A stretch of 60,909 nucleotides of DNA from Microcoleus sp. FACHB-DQ6 (GTDB lineage Bacteria > Cyanobacteriota > Cyanobacteriia > Cyanobacteriales > Microcoleaceae), in NCBI GenBank assembly GCA_014695175.1, contig JACJNV010000367.1:1-60909 (forward strand). The letters run 5' to 3'. The notes under the pieces are model-generated. The model ran no database searches and was not told the origin of the DNA. It worked only from the letters and a program-made list of their open reading frames with translations. The translations under genes were made by a program, and so were the position numbers. How positions within the stretch are numbered: the first letter of the stretch is position 1; each line of letters opens with the position of its first letter. Below, piece by piece: positions 26,663 to 33,776 of this stretch.

Positions 26663-27035
26663 TTTCACTTTCCTTGATTTAATAGTCAATGTGCTTATTA
26701 GCTTTGAGCTCAATCTGACATCATATATCTATTTTGACCCTTTACTCAAGGTTTCCCAAGTTTTTTAAGGTTTGAATGTGTCTATGACACCACCTAATCT
26801 TGAGATTTGTTTAGTATGTTATGGGAATTAATGTTCTATCTGCTACTAATTATTTGCCTAGGGTTTGTAGTAAGGGCTTTAGTCCTTATTAGGTGATATT
26901 AATGAGGACTAAAGCCCTGACTACAAACTGATGAGTTGTGAACAATCACATAAAAAAGAGAACAGCTCGAAAAAAATATTAGAAAGGCTCTGCCTAAGTC
27001 CGATCGCACTTGCACGTATGAGCTGGCACGTATCA
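26663..27035. other. Gene-free spacer with a mobile-element-like inverted repeat
   Basis: No supported gene. It contains the 26864-26927 inverted repeat and a TTTTTTAAGG stretch near 26760. Nothing else stands out. Confidence 0.5.
26864..26927. repeat. Small inverted-repeat element (MITE-like)
   Basis: Two 23-base arms, 26864-26886 and 26905-26927, are near-perfect inverted repeats with one mismatch. Core GGGCTTTAGTCC faces GGACTAAAGCCC. An 18-base centre (TTATTAGGTGATATTAAT) separates them. This GGGCTTTAGTCC family is widespread in cyanobacterial intergenic DNA. Confidence 0.9.
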
Positions 27036-27218
27036 TTAGGATTGGACGTTGGGATTGAGGGCCGCAGGTACTGCAACGATGGGAGCTTTCTGGGTTTGAG
27101 CCGGGCGATCGCTCGCTCGCAATACCAAATTTTTCGATAACGGCGCCGAAGTGCTGAGTCCGGGAAATACTTGAAGCGATAAGGTTAAGCCGGCAGCTAA
27201 TAATACTTTTTCTAACAT
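27036..27218 (-). CDS. Small secreted hypothetical protein
   Basis: 60 residues with a clear signal-peptide profile: MLEKVLLAAGLTLSLQVFPG then a polar mature part containing SAPLSKNLVLRASDRPAQTQ. GGAGACACTGCC precedes the start. It lies alone in a long spacer, and the reverse frame shows nothing. Could be a real exported peptide or chance; I see no family match. Confidence 0.4.
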   Translation of the reverse strand: MLEKVLLAAGLTLSLQVFPGLSTSAPLSKNLVLRASDRPAQTQKAPIVAVPAALNPNVQS

Positions 27219-27591
27219 GGCAGTGTCTCCAATTACATATGCCCTAAGGCATAATTCCTCTTACACATACAACATATAAACCTATTCGGGCACTTGGTGC
27301 GATCGCACGGGCCTAGTTTAAGTGACATCTATCACCACGGAGAAGGGGGTGATGGGAATAGGGGGTGTGGGGATAGGGGGTGATGGGCCCTAGGGAACTG
27401 GGGGAGAGTGGGAAATCTTTCCTCGCACTTGTACCGTCAACATCGGTTGAACGTGTTAAATTCCTTACACCGGTTCGTTGGCAAACTTCCCTACAAATCA
27501 AGAATTGTCCTAGAGAAAGAAGCCGTTGAGTCTCTCTCAAAGGTAGAATTAGCGCGTAGAAGTTATTTGACACAGCGGAGGTACCGACAAG
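27219..27591. other. Upstream region of ycf66
   Basis: About 370 bases with no supported gene. A G-rich tract of repeated GGGGGTGATGGG/GGGTGTGGGGATAG lies at 27344-27385. A strong ribosome site, GGAGGT, lies ten bases before the ycf66 Met. Confidence 0.5.
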
Positions 27592-29223
27592 ATGCTTGCA
27601 TACATTCTGGCGTTGGCGGTCGGTCTAGGCAGCTTCAGTATTTACATGGCGGCCTTCTTTTTTCCAGAAGTGCACCGCAAAAGTGATTTTACCTGGAGCG
27701 GGGTAGGGCTTTTTTATGCGTTAATTTTATGGGCTTGTGCGGGACGAATTACTGGTGCTCTCCTGCTTGGTCAAATGGCGGGCGTGGCGATGTTGGGCTG
27801 GTTTGCCTGGGAAACTCTGACTTTGCGCCGGCAGGTGACGCCCGTTGCTGAGCAAACGCCGATTCCTCAGTCGGTCATTTTGCCGGGGGCTGCAGGTGGA
27901 CTGTTGGCGGGCTTGTTTCCCAAGAAACAAGAACCAGCAGCGAAAAAACCTAAGTTTGTTCGATCGCCCAAACCGAAAACTGATGTGGTTCCAGCACCGA
28001 CTCTGGATAAGAGCGAGGTAAAGCTAGAGGAACAGCCGGCGATTCCCCCCATAGCTGAAAGTATTGCTGAAAGTTTGATCGCTCCGACGACTGAAAGTGC
28101 GATCGCCCCTGACTGGACAATTCCCGAGTCGAAACCACCTGCAATTGCCGAAATACCAGTGTTTTCAGTCGAAACTCCTGCTGCTGAGACTTCACCCACC
28201 CCAGCAGAATTAGCCAGCAGTTTCACTCCTCTACCTCTACCTCTAGAAATTTCAGAAATAGCCGTTGCACCAAGTGTGGAGCCAGCAGAGGCTCAGCCAG
28301 AGCCTCCACAGCAGCCAGAAGCAGATGATTTTGACGAGGAAATAGAATGGAGGACAGCCGTTAAAGAGTCGCAGGCGGCAGCGGCGGCGGCGGTGGCCCC
28401 AACTCCTCCTACTCCTCCTAAACCCGCTAAAAAATCCGGCGGTTTCGGAAGTCTGTTCGACAATATCAAAAATAGTCTCGGCGGTATGTTGGGAAGAGGT
28501 GCGGCTAAAAACAAGTCTGATGCAACTGTGCAGACGCCAAAACCTTCAGTGACTCCAGAATCGATCGTACCTGAATCTAAAATAACGGCAACTCCTGCAG
28601 CGGGTATCGACCAAATTCTCGAATCCGAATTAGCCGAGGTGGCTGCGGAAGTGGCAGCCGAAAGTAGCAACACTGTTGTGGAAACAAGCCAAGGAGTGCC
28701 GTTTCCCAACGATGTTGAAGCAATGGCCTTTTTGATGGCCACAGAAACCGCGAGTTCTGACAAAATAGGGGAAACTCCGATCGAAGATCGATCGTCCGCC
28801 CAAATCCAGACACCGCTGGCTGCGGTTGGTGAACCGGAAGCAGCAGCAGGCGTACTAGAAGCAGAAGCCCCTGCTGTATCTCTGGAAACCCAGACACCGC
28901 TGGCTGCGGTTGGTGAACCGGAAGCAGCAGCAGGCGTACCGGAAGCAGAAGCCCCTGCAGCATCGATAGAAATGACTGTGGTGGAAATGGCAGAGCCTGT
29001 AGAGATAGAAGTACCGGGAGAACCTGGGTTGAGCGTGCAGGTGGAAACGGTTTCAGTATCAGTGATCTCGATCGAATCAACAGATAAAAAACCATCTTCT
29101 GAGGGAGAACACCCGGAATTGATTCGCCCGAATCCCCCCCCTCCGGATCTAGTAGAAGCTGCTCAAGCGGCCCATGAATCCAAGTCTGAGAATGTATCCG
29201 GCGAAGATAAGCCGTTATCTTGA
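27592..29223 (+). CDS. ycf66: Ycf66 family protein with long acidic/alanine tail
   Basis: 543 residues. The first 90 match Ycf66, a conserved photosynthetic-lineage membrane protein of unknown role: MLAYILALAVGLGSFSIYMA, FPEVHRKSDFTWSGVGLFYALILW, and a third hydrophobic segment GALLLGQMAGVAMLGWF. The usual family member is shorter; here a 450-residue disordered tail follows, rich in Ala, Pro, Glu and Ser. Inside it a 28-residue unit (QTPLAAVGEPEAAAG...) is duplicated in tandem at 28807 and 28891. A GFGSLFDNIKNSLGGMLGRG segment at about 283-302 is the only other ordered-looking part. A hairpin terminator follows. Confidence 0.85.
   Translation: MLAYILALAVGLGSFSIYMAAFFFPEVHRKSDFTWSGVGLFYALILWACAGRITGALLLGQMAGVAMLGWFAWETLTLRRQVTPVAEQTPIPQSVILPGAAGGLLAGLFPKKQEPAAKKPKFVRSPKPKTDVVPAPTLDKSEVKLEEQPAIPPIAESIAESLIAPTTESAIAPDWTIPESKPPAIAEIPVFSVETPAAETSPTPAELASSFTPLPLPLEISEIAVAPSVEPAEAQPEPPQQPEADDFDEEIEWRTAVKESQAAAAAAVAPTPPTPPKPAKKSGGFGSLFDNIKNSLGGMLGRGAAKNKSDATVQTPKPSVTPESIVPESKITATPAAGIDQILESELAEVAAEVAAESSNTVVETSQGVPFPNDVEAMAFLMATETASSDKIGETPIEDRSSAQIQTPLAAVGEPEAAAGVLEAEAPAVSLETQTPLAAVGEPEAAAGVPEAEAPAASIEMTVVEMAEPVEIEVPGEPGLSVQVETVSVSVISIESTDKKPSSEGEHPELIRPNPPPPDLVEAAQAAHESKSENVSGEDKPLS
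28807..28974 (+). repeat. Two tandem 84-base coding repeats in ycf66
   Basis: The unit starting CAGACACCGCTGGCTGCGG at 28807 recurs at 28891, almost identical over 75 bases, and keeps the frame. Confidence 0.9.
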
Positions 29224-29562
29224 GGCAAAAAGCAAAAGGTAGAAACCAGAATTTTTTTGATTCTGTTTTCTGCCTTCTTACTTCTTACTCCTTACTTCTT
29301 ACTTAGGCCCTCTTCCTTCCTCCTTATTCACGCTTGACTTCGGCTCTCAACATCCATCCGTTAAATCCGTTAAATCCGTTATATCGTTTCCGGTTGCATC
29401 GGAATAATAAAATCGAGTCAACAGTTAACACTCAACCATTTAGTTTTTAGACTCCGAGTCAGCAGTTTACACTCAACAATCAACAATCACGGACGGTGCA
29501 ACGGGAATAGATATTAAATCCCTTACACTGCGCGTTGCCGAACTTCTTTCTCCCTTAATATT
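29224..29562. other. Spacer between ycf66 and cobQ
   Basis: It opens with the ycf66 terminator and continues with a pyrimidine-rich stretch (29274-29345), a CCGTTAAAT triple repeat near 29358, and AACACTCAACCATT-type repeats. I see no gene and no cobalamin riboswitch box. Confidence 0.5.
29238..29274 (+). terminator. Hairpin terminator of ycf66
   Basis: GGTAGAAACCAGAAT pairs with ATTCTGTTTTCTGCC around a TTTTTTG loop; 13 of 15 pairs fit. It begins 14 bases after the stop. Confidence 0.65.
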
Positions 29563-31029
29563 ATGAAAGCAATTATGGTCGTGGGAACAACCTCTCACGC
29601 AGGGAAATCTTTACTCGTGGCAGCTTTGTGTCGAATCTTTTCTCGGCGAGGCTGGCGGGTAACTCCGTTTAAAGGTCAGAATATGGCACTGAATTCCTAT
29701 GTCACAGCGGCCGGCGGAGAGATTGGTTACGCTCAAGCAGTGCAAGCTTGGGCTGCGGGCGTCGCACCTTGGGTAGAAATGAATCCGATTTTGCTCAAGC
29801 CACAAGGAGACATGACTTCTCAATTAATTGTCAAGGGCCGGGCGATCGCCAATGTGCGAGCATCTCAATATTACGAGCAGTATTTCGATATCGGCTGGCA
29901 AGCTATTCGGGACTCTTTAGAATTTCTCGGCCAAGAATTTGACATGATTGTTTGTGAGGGAGCCGGTAGCCCTGCTGAGATTAATCTCAAACACCGCGAT
30001 TTAACAAATATGCGGGTAGCCAAACATTTAAAGGCTCGGACTTTGCTAGTAGTTGATATCGATCGCGGCGGTGCTTTTGCTCACATTATCGGTACTTTGG
30101 AATTGCTAGATCCCGACGAACGAGCTTTAATTAAAGGATTTATTATTAATAAGTTCCGAGGACAAAAATCGATCTTAGATCCGGGCCTGACTTGGCTAGA
30201 AGAAAGGACGGGAATCCCGGTAGTTGGGGTGATTCCTTGGATAGACGAAGTGTTTCCCTCAGAAGATTCTCTGGATTTGCTCGATCGGCGTTCTCCCAAT
30301 GCTCAAACCGACATCAATATTTCGGTCATCCGCCTGCCCCGAATTTCCAATTTTACCGACTTTGACCCCCTGGAGTCGGAAACTTCCGTCACTGTCAAAT
30401 ATGTCAGCCCAAAAGACCAGTTAGGCCATCCAGACGCCGTGATTTTACCAGGCTCTAAAACTACAATTTCCGATTTGCAAGTGCTGCGCCAAACAGGTAT
30501 GGCAAAAGCTATTCAAAATTATTTAGTAGCTGGCGGTACAGTCTTGGGAGTTTGTGGCGGATTTCAGATGCTGGGACAAAGTATCACCGATAAAGAAGGC
30601 GTTGAGGGAGAAAAGGGAGAATTTCCAGGATTGGGGTTGCTGCCTTTGAAAACTGCGATGGCACCGAACAAAATTGCCCGCCAACGAATCGTAACATCTA
30701 ACTATCCTCAACCGGGTTTGCCAGTTTCCGGTTACGAAATTCATCAAGGAAAAACGCAAATCCTAGAGTCAGATTTGACTCAACCGCTATTTGACGATGC
30801 TAGTTTAGGGATTGTCAATACTTCTCAATCAATTTGGGGTACATACCTGCACGGCATCTTTGACAACGGAGCTTGGCGGCGAGCTTGGTTAAATCACTTG
30901 CGGCAGCAGCGGGGACTCCGCGCGTTGCCTACAGGTATTCCTAATTACCGAGAACACCGAGAAACTCTGTTAGACTCTCTAGCAGATACAGTGGAAAAGC
31001 ATTTAGATATAAAGCATATTTTAGGTTAA
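29563..31029 (+). CDS. cobQ: Cobyric acid synthase
   Basis: Amidates adenosylcobyrinate a,c-diamide at four positions, using glutamine and ATP, in (pseudo)cobalamin synthesis. 488 residues, usual length. N-terminal ATP-binding domain: MVVGTTSHAGKSLLVAALCR, QNMALNSYVT, EGAGSPAEINL and VDIDRGGAFA. C-terminal class I glutamine amidotransferase-like domain: PGSKTT, VLGVCGGFQMLGQ with the nucleophile Cys, and GTYLHGIF with the catalytic His. No other cob genes are in the window, typical for scattered cyanobacterial cobalamin genes. A ferredoxin gene follows 82 bases later, a common pairing. Confidence 0.96.
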   Translation: MKAIMVVGTTSHAGKSLLVAALCRIFSRRGWRVTPFKGQNMALNSYVTAAGGEIGYAQAVQAWAAGVAPWVEMNPILLKPQGDMTSQLIVKGRAIANVRASQYYEQYFDIGWQAIRDSLEFLGQEFDMIVCEGAGSPAEINLKHRDLTNMRVAKHLKARTLLVVDIDRGGAFAHIIGTLELLDPDERALIKGFIINKFRGQKSILDPGLTWLEERTGIPVVGVIPWIDEVFPSEDSLDLLDRRSPNAQTDINISVIRLPRISNFTDFDPLESETSVTVKYVSPKDQLGHPDAVILPGSKTTISDLQVLRQTGMAKAIQNYLVAGGTVLGVCGGFQMLGQSITDKEGVEGEKGEFPGLGLLPLKTAMAPNKIARQRIVTSNYPQPGLPVSGYEIHQGKTQILESDLTQPLFDDASLGIVNTSQSIWGTYLHGIFDNGAWRRAWLNHLRQQRGLRALPTGIPNYREHRETLLDSLADTVEKHLDIKHILG

Positions 31030-31035
31030 TTAGTT

Positions 31036-31084
31036 AACAGTTGACTGTTGACTGTTGACTGTTGACTGTTAACTGTTGATTATT
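31036..31084. repeat. Heptamer repeat TTGACTG
   Basis: Tandem GTTGACT units between cobQ and the ferredoxin gene; related units recur at 31354-31418 after the ferredoxin. Confidence 0.85.
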
Positions 31085-31111
31085 GTTTGTGAGAGTTGAG
31101 GTTCAAATTCA

Positions 31112-31348
31112 ATGACAAAAGTTTGTTTTTTACCAGATAACGTGACAGTTGAAGCTGAACCAGGAGAGCTTTTACTAGATGTAGCTAAACGTGCAGGGGT
31201 TTCTATTCCTACCGGCTGTCTCATGGGTTCTTGTCACGCTTGTGAAGTAGAAATTGATGGCGGAGATACGATTTGTGCTTGTATTTCCGGCATCCCTTCC
31301 GGGAAAAAGCAAGTGACAATTAATCTGTATGTTGACCCGACTTGGTAA
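31112..31348 (+). CDS. 2Fe-2S ferredoxin
   Basis: 78-residue plant-type [2Fe-2S] ferredoxin, an electron carrier. The cluster motif is PTGCLMGSCHACEVEI with cysteines 36, 41 and 44; the fourth ligand is cysteine 55 or 57 in TICACIS. This is shorter than photosynthetic PetF (about 97 residues). Location next to cobQ suggests it may feed cobalamin or another reductive step, but that is inference. Confidence 0.9.
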   Translation: MTKVCFLPDNVTVEAEPGELLLDVAKRAGVSIPTGCLMGSCHACEVEIDGGDTICACISGIPSGKKQVTINLYVDPTW

Positions 31349-31420
31349 TTTGTTAGTTGACGGTTGACTGTTGACGGTTGACTGTTAACTGTTGACTGAC
31401 AACTGACAACTGACAACTGA
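31349..31420. repeat. Heptamer repeats TTGACGG/GACAACT
   Basis: Repeats of GTTGACGG/GTTGACTG and ACTGACA in the 72-base convergent spacer after the ferredoxin. Confidence 0.8.
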
Positions 31421-32761
31421 CTAATTTTTTTGCCATTCTTGCTGTTTCTTGCGAGCAGATTGCAGCCATTTTTGGGATTCGGGATAAACAGTTGTCCCGG
31501 GTTTCACGGATTCTAATTGATTGATAATTTGTTGCAACTGGCTGAGGGAGTTACCGGGATTTTGACTCGGAGAATTCACATTATTTTGCAAGTTGGCAAA
31601 CAAGCTTTTAGCTTCTTGCAAAGCTTTTGCAGAATCTTTTTCGGCTTGCAGTCTAATCTGGGTAATTCCTAAGTTTTTTTGATATTCAGCGAGTTTGGTT
31701 TGAGCGTCGAGATACCCTGGGTTATCGACAGAAATCAATTTCAGTCTGTTAATACCTTCTTGCCACAATTCTGCTATTTGCTCCCACTGTGCGGCGGGAT
31801 GCGGCGGTTTTTGGGAGGCGACGGCGGCGGAGAGAGCAAATTCTTTGGCAGCTTCAATTAAGTTGTCAGCCTGCACAGAACCGGTGGCGACGCCGCCCAT
31901 TGCTTGAAAGTCTCTTTCTGCTGCTTTGAGTGTTTTCTTAGCCGTTTCTCCCGCGAGGGTTTCGGCGGGAATTTGATTGAGTTGGTCGATCGCACTTTGC
32001 CAATTTACGGTCGCTTTTTGTCTATCCGCAGCGGTTTTGGCTTGCTGATACTGCTGTTTCGCCGCCTTTAGCGTTTGTTCGACTTGATTTAACTGAGTAA
32101 AAGCATTTTTTTGCTGGAAAATCTGAGCCTCCATCCGCCCGACATTTTTGCGGGCGGCTTGAAATTCATCGAGTGTAAACTGCCAACTGCAGCTAAAAAA
32201 AGAGCAGTACCTCTTTGGGTAATAGCCGAGGAACCACACCGGCAAGGCGTCGAGGTGTTTTTGAGCCTCTTTTGCTTTTATTTCGCCCAAGTCAAAATCA
32301 GCGACAGCAGTGGCTTTATTCACCAGTTGATCGGATTGTTCCACAAGGGCGATCGCCTGCCGGTAATTGTGATCCATACTCCTAAAACTCGGCAGCAACA
32401 ATATCGGCATTGTTTTCGCCACGGGCCAGCGAATCATGGGAAAAGGTAGGTTAATCAGCCAAATTATCCCCGCTGCACTTCCCAGCAAACTCCCAGCAAA
32501 GATGATTTTACCGAACAATCCGGGCGGGCGGTTGGCTTTGACGGCAGCTTTGAGAGCTTGTTCGCTGAAGTTGGGAAATTCGTCTTTGAAGGTATCGCGG
32601 ATTTCTTCTCTTGAGGCGAAAGTGCCGTTTTGCGATCGTAACTTCTCCAACCGCTTGATTACCATCCGTCGGTAGACATCACCGCCTAGAGTATCAGCCG
32701 CCGCGCACTTGTCAACTTCGGCCCGCAAAATTTCAAAAGCTCGATCGGTAAGACGCGCCAT
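31421..32761 (-). CDS. Membrane protein with coiled-coil region, hypothetical
   Basis: About 446 residues. A helical soluble N-terminus (MARLTDRAFEILRAEVDKCA, then a region FASREEIRDTFKDEFPN) precedes a hydrophobic stretch (GKIIFAGSLLGSAAGIIWL, about 84-102), then long helical segments rich in Gln, Lys and Ala (for example LNQVEQTLKAAKQQYQQAKT, QNPGNSLSQLQQIINQLE) that look like coiled coils. A pair of cysteines lies in the RYCSFFSCSW part. I do not recognise the family. Start: the ATG at 32761 with AGGTGAG upstream; an in-frame GTG lies three codons before. Confidence 0.75.
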   Translation of the reverse strand: MARLTDRAFEILRAEVDKCAAADTLGGDVYRRMVIKRLEKLRSQNGTFASREEIRDTFKDEFPNFSEQALKAAVKANRPPGLFGKIIFAGSLLGSAAGIIWLINLPFPMIRWPVAKTMPILLLPSFRSMDHNYRQAIALVEQSDQLVNKATAVADFDLGEIKAKEAQKHLDALPVWFLGYYPKRYCSFFSCSWQFTLDEFQAARKNVGRMEAQIFQQKNAFTQLNQVEQTLKAAKQQYQQAKTAADRQKATVNWQSAIDQLNQIPAETLAGETAKKTLKAAERDFQAMGGVATGSVQADNLIEAAKEFALSAAVASQKPPHPAAQWEQIAELWQEGINRLKLISVDNPGYLDAQTKLAEYQKNLGITQIRLQAEKDSAKALQEAKSLFANLQNNVNSPSQNPGNSLSQLQQIINQLESVKPGTTVYPESQKWLQSARKKQQEWQKN

Positions 32762-32857
32762 AAAACTCACCTATTCCCTTTTAATTATTTTACAGCTTCC
32801 CGTCTAAATAATTGTTAAAATATATAAAGTTTATATCAAATAATCCGAATTAAGTTC

Positions 32858-33646
32858 ATGCCGACTGCTTTAATCACCGGTGCTTCTGGCGGAATTGGTG
32901 CAGCCTTTGCCGCCGAATTAGCCAAACTCCAGCACAATCTAATCTTGGTAGCTCGTTCCGAAGACAAATTGCAACAGCTAGCTGCTCAACTGCAACAGCA
33001 ATTCAATATTTTGGTCGAAATTATCGTTCAAGATTTGACGGCACCAGGAGCCACAACTGCTGTATTTGACGCGGTTGTTAAAAAAGGTTGGACGGTTGAT
33101 TTGTTGGTGAATAATGCGGGTTTTGGCGATTACGGTGCTTTTGCCGATCGCCCGCTTGCGAAACAACTAACAATGGTGCAACTAAATATTGTAGCATTAG
33201 TTGAACTCTCGCACTTATTTTTGCAGGGAATGCGGCAGCGAAAATCAGGAAGTATTATCAATGTTGCCTCCATCGCAGCTTTTCAACCGATGCCGTACTT
33301 GTCAATGTATGCAGCTACTAAAGCCTTTGTTTTGAGTTTCAGCGAGGCACTTTGGGCGGAAAACAAAGATTTAGGAATTGGCGTTTTGTGCCTTTGCCCA
33401 GGGCCGACTGAATCGGACTTTTTTGCAGTAGCTGAATTCCCTCAATCAATGGCATCCAGCAGCGGGCAAAAACTCGTTCCTGCTGCGGAAGTAGTGCGAG
33501 ATGCTTTGAAAGCTTTAGAAAAAAATGAGTCTAATGTTGTGACAGGGGGAATTCCCAATCAAATCATCGCCAATATGCCTCGATTGATGCCGCGAGAACT
33601 TTTGGTGAAATCGGTAGAAAAGGTGTTTCGGGCGAAAGACGAATAA
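32858..33646 (+). CDS. Short-chain dehydrogenase/reductase
   Basis: 262-residue classical SDR, NAD(P)H-dependent, like the DltE/YqjQ group. Cofactor motif TGASGGIGAAFAAELA (7-22) with VARSEDKL after; NNAGFG; catalytic serine in NVASIAAFQP and YAATKAFVLSF (tyrosine and lysine). The C-terminal PTESDFF and MPRLMPRELL suit this group. Substrate is not predictable. It ends 130 bases before the CHAT gene on the same strand. Confidence 0.9.
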   Translation: MPTALITGASGGIGAAFAAELAKLQHNLILVARSEDKLQQLAAQLQQQFNILVEIIVQDLTAPGATTAVFDAVVKKGWTVDLLVNNAGFGDYGAFADRPLAKQLTMVQLNIVALVELSHLFLQGMRQRKSGSIINVASIAAFQPMPYLSMYAATKAFVLSFSEALWAENKDLGIGVLCLCPGPTESDFFAVAEFPQSMASSSGQKLVPAAEVVRDALKALEKNESNVVTGGIPNQIIANMPRLMPRELLVKSVEKVFRAKDE

Positions 33647-33776
33647 TCGCGATCGTTGACAATATAAATAAACCCGCCCCCACCCAAGGACAAACATTGG
33701 ATCGCCCAAAACCAAAATTTTCCCAAAATTCGATTAATAAATGAATGGATCGAACCATCCCCAATCCCCAATCGCA

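Noticed and set aside
29275-29562. Cobalamin riboswitch upstream of cobQ
   Set aside because: I looked for a B12 box but found only pyrimidine-rich and repeat sequence.
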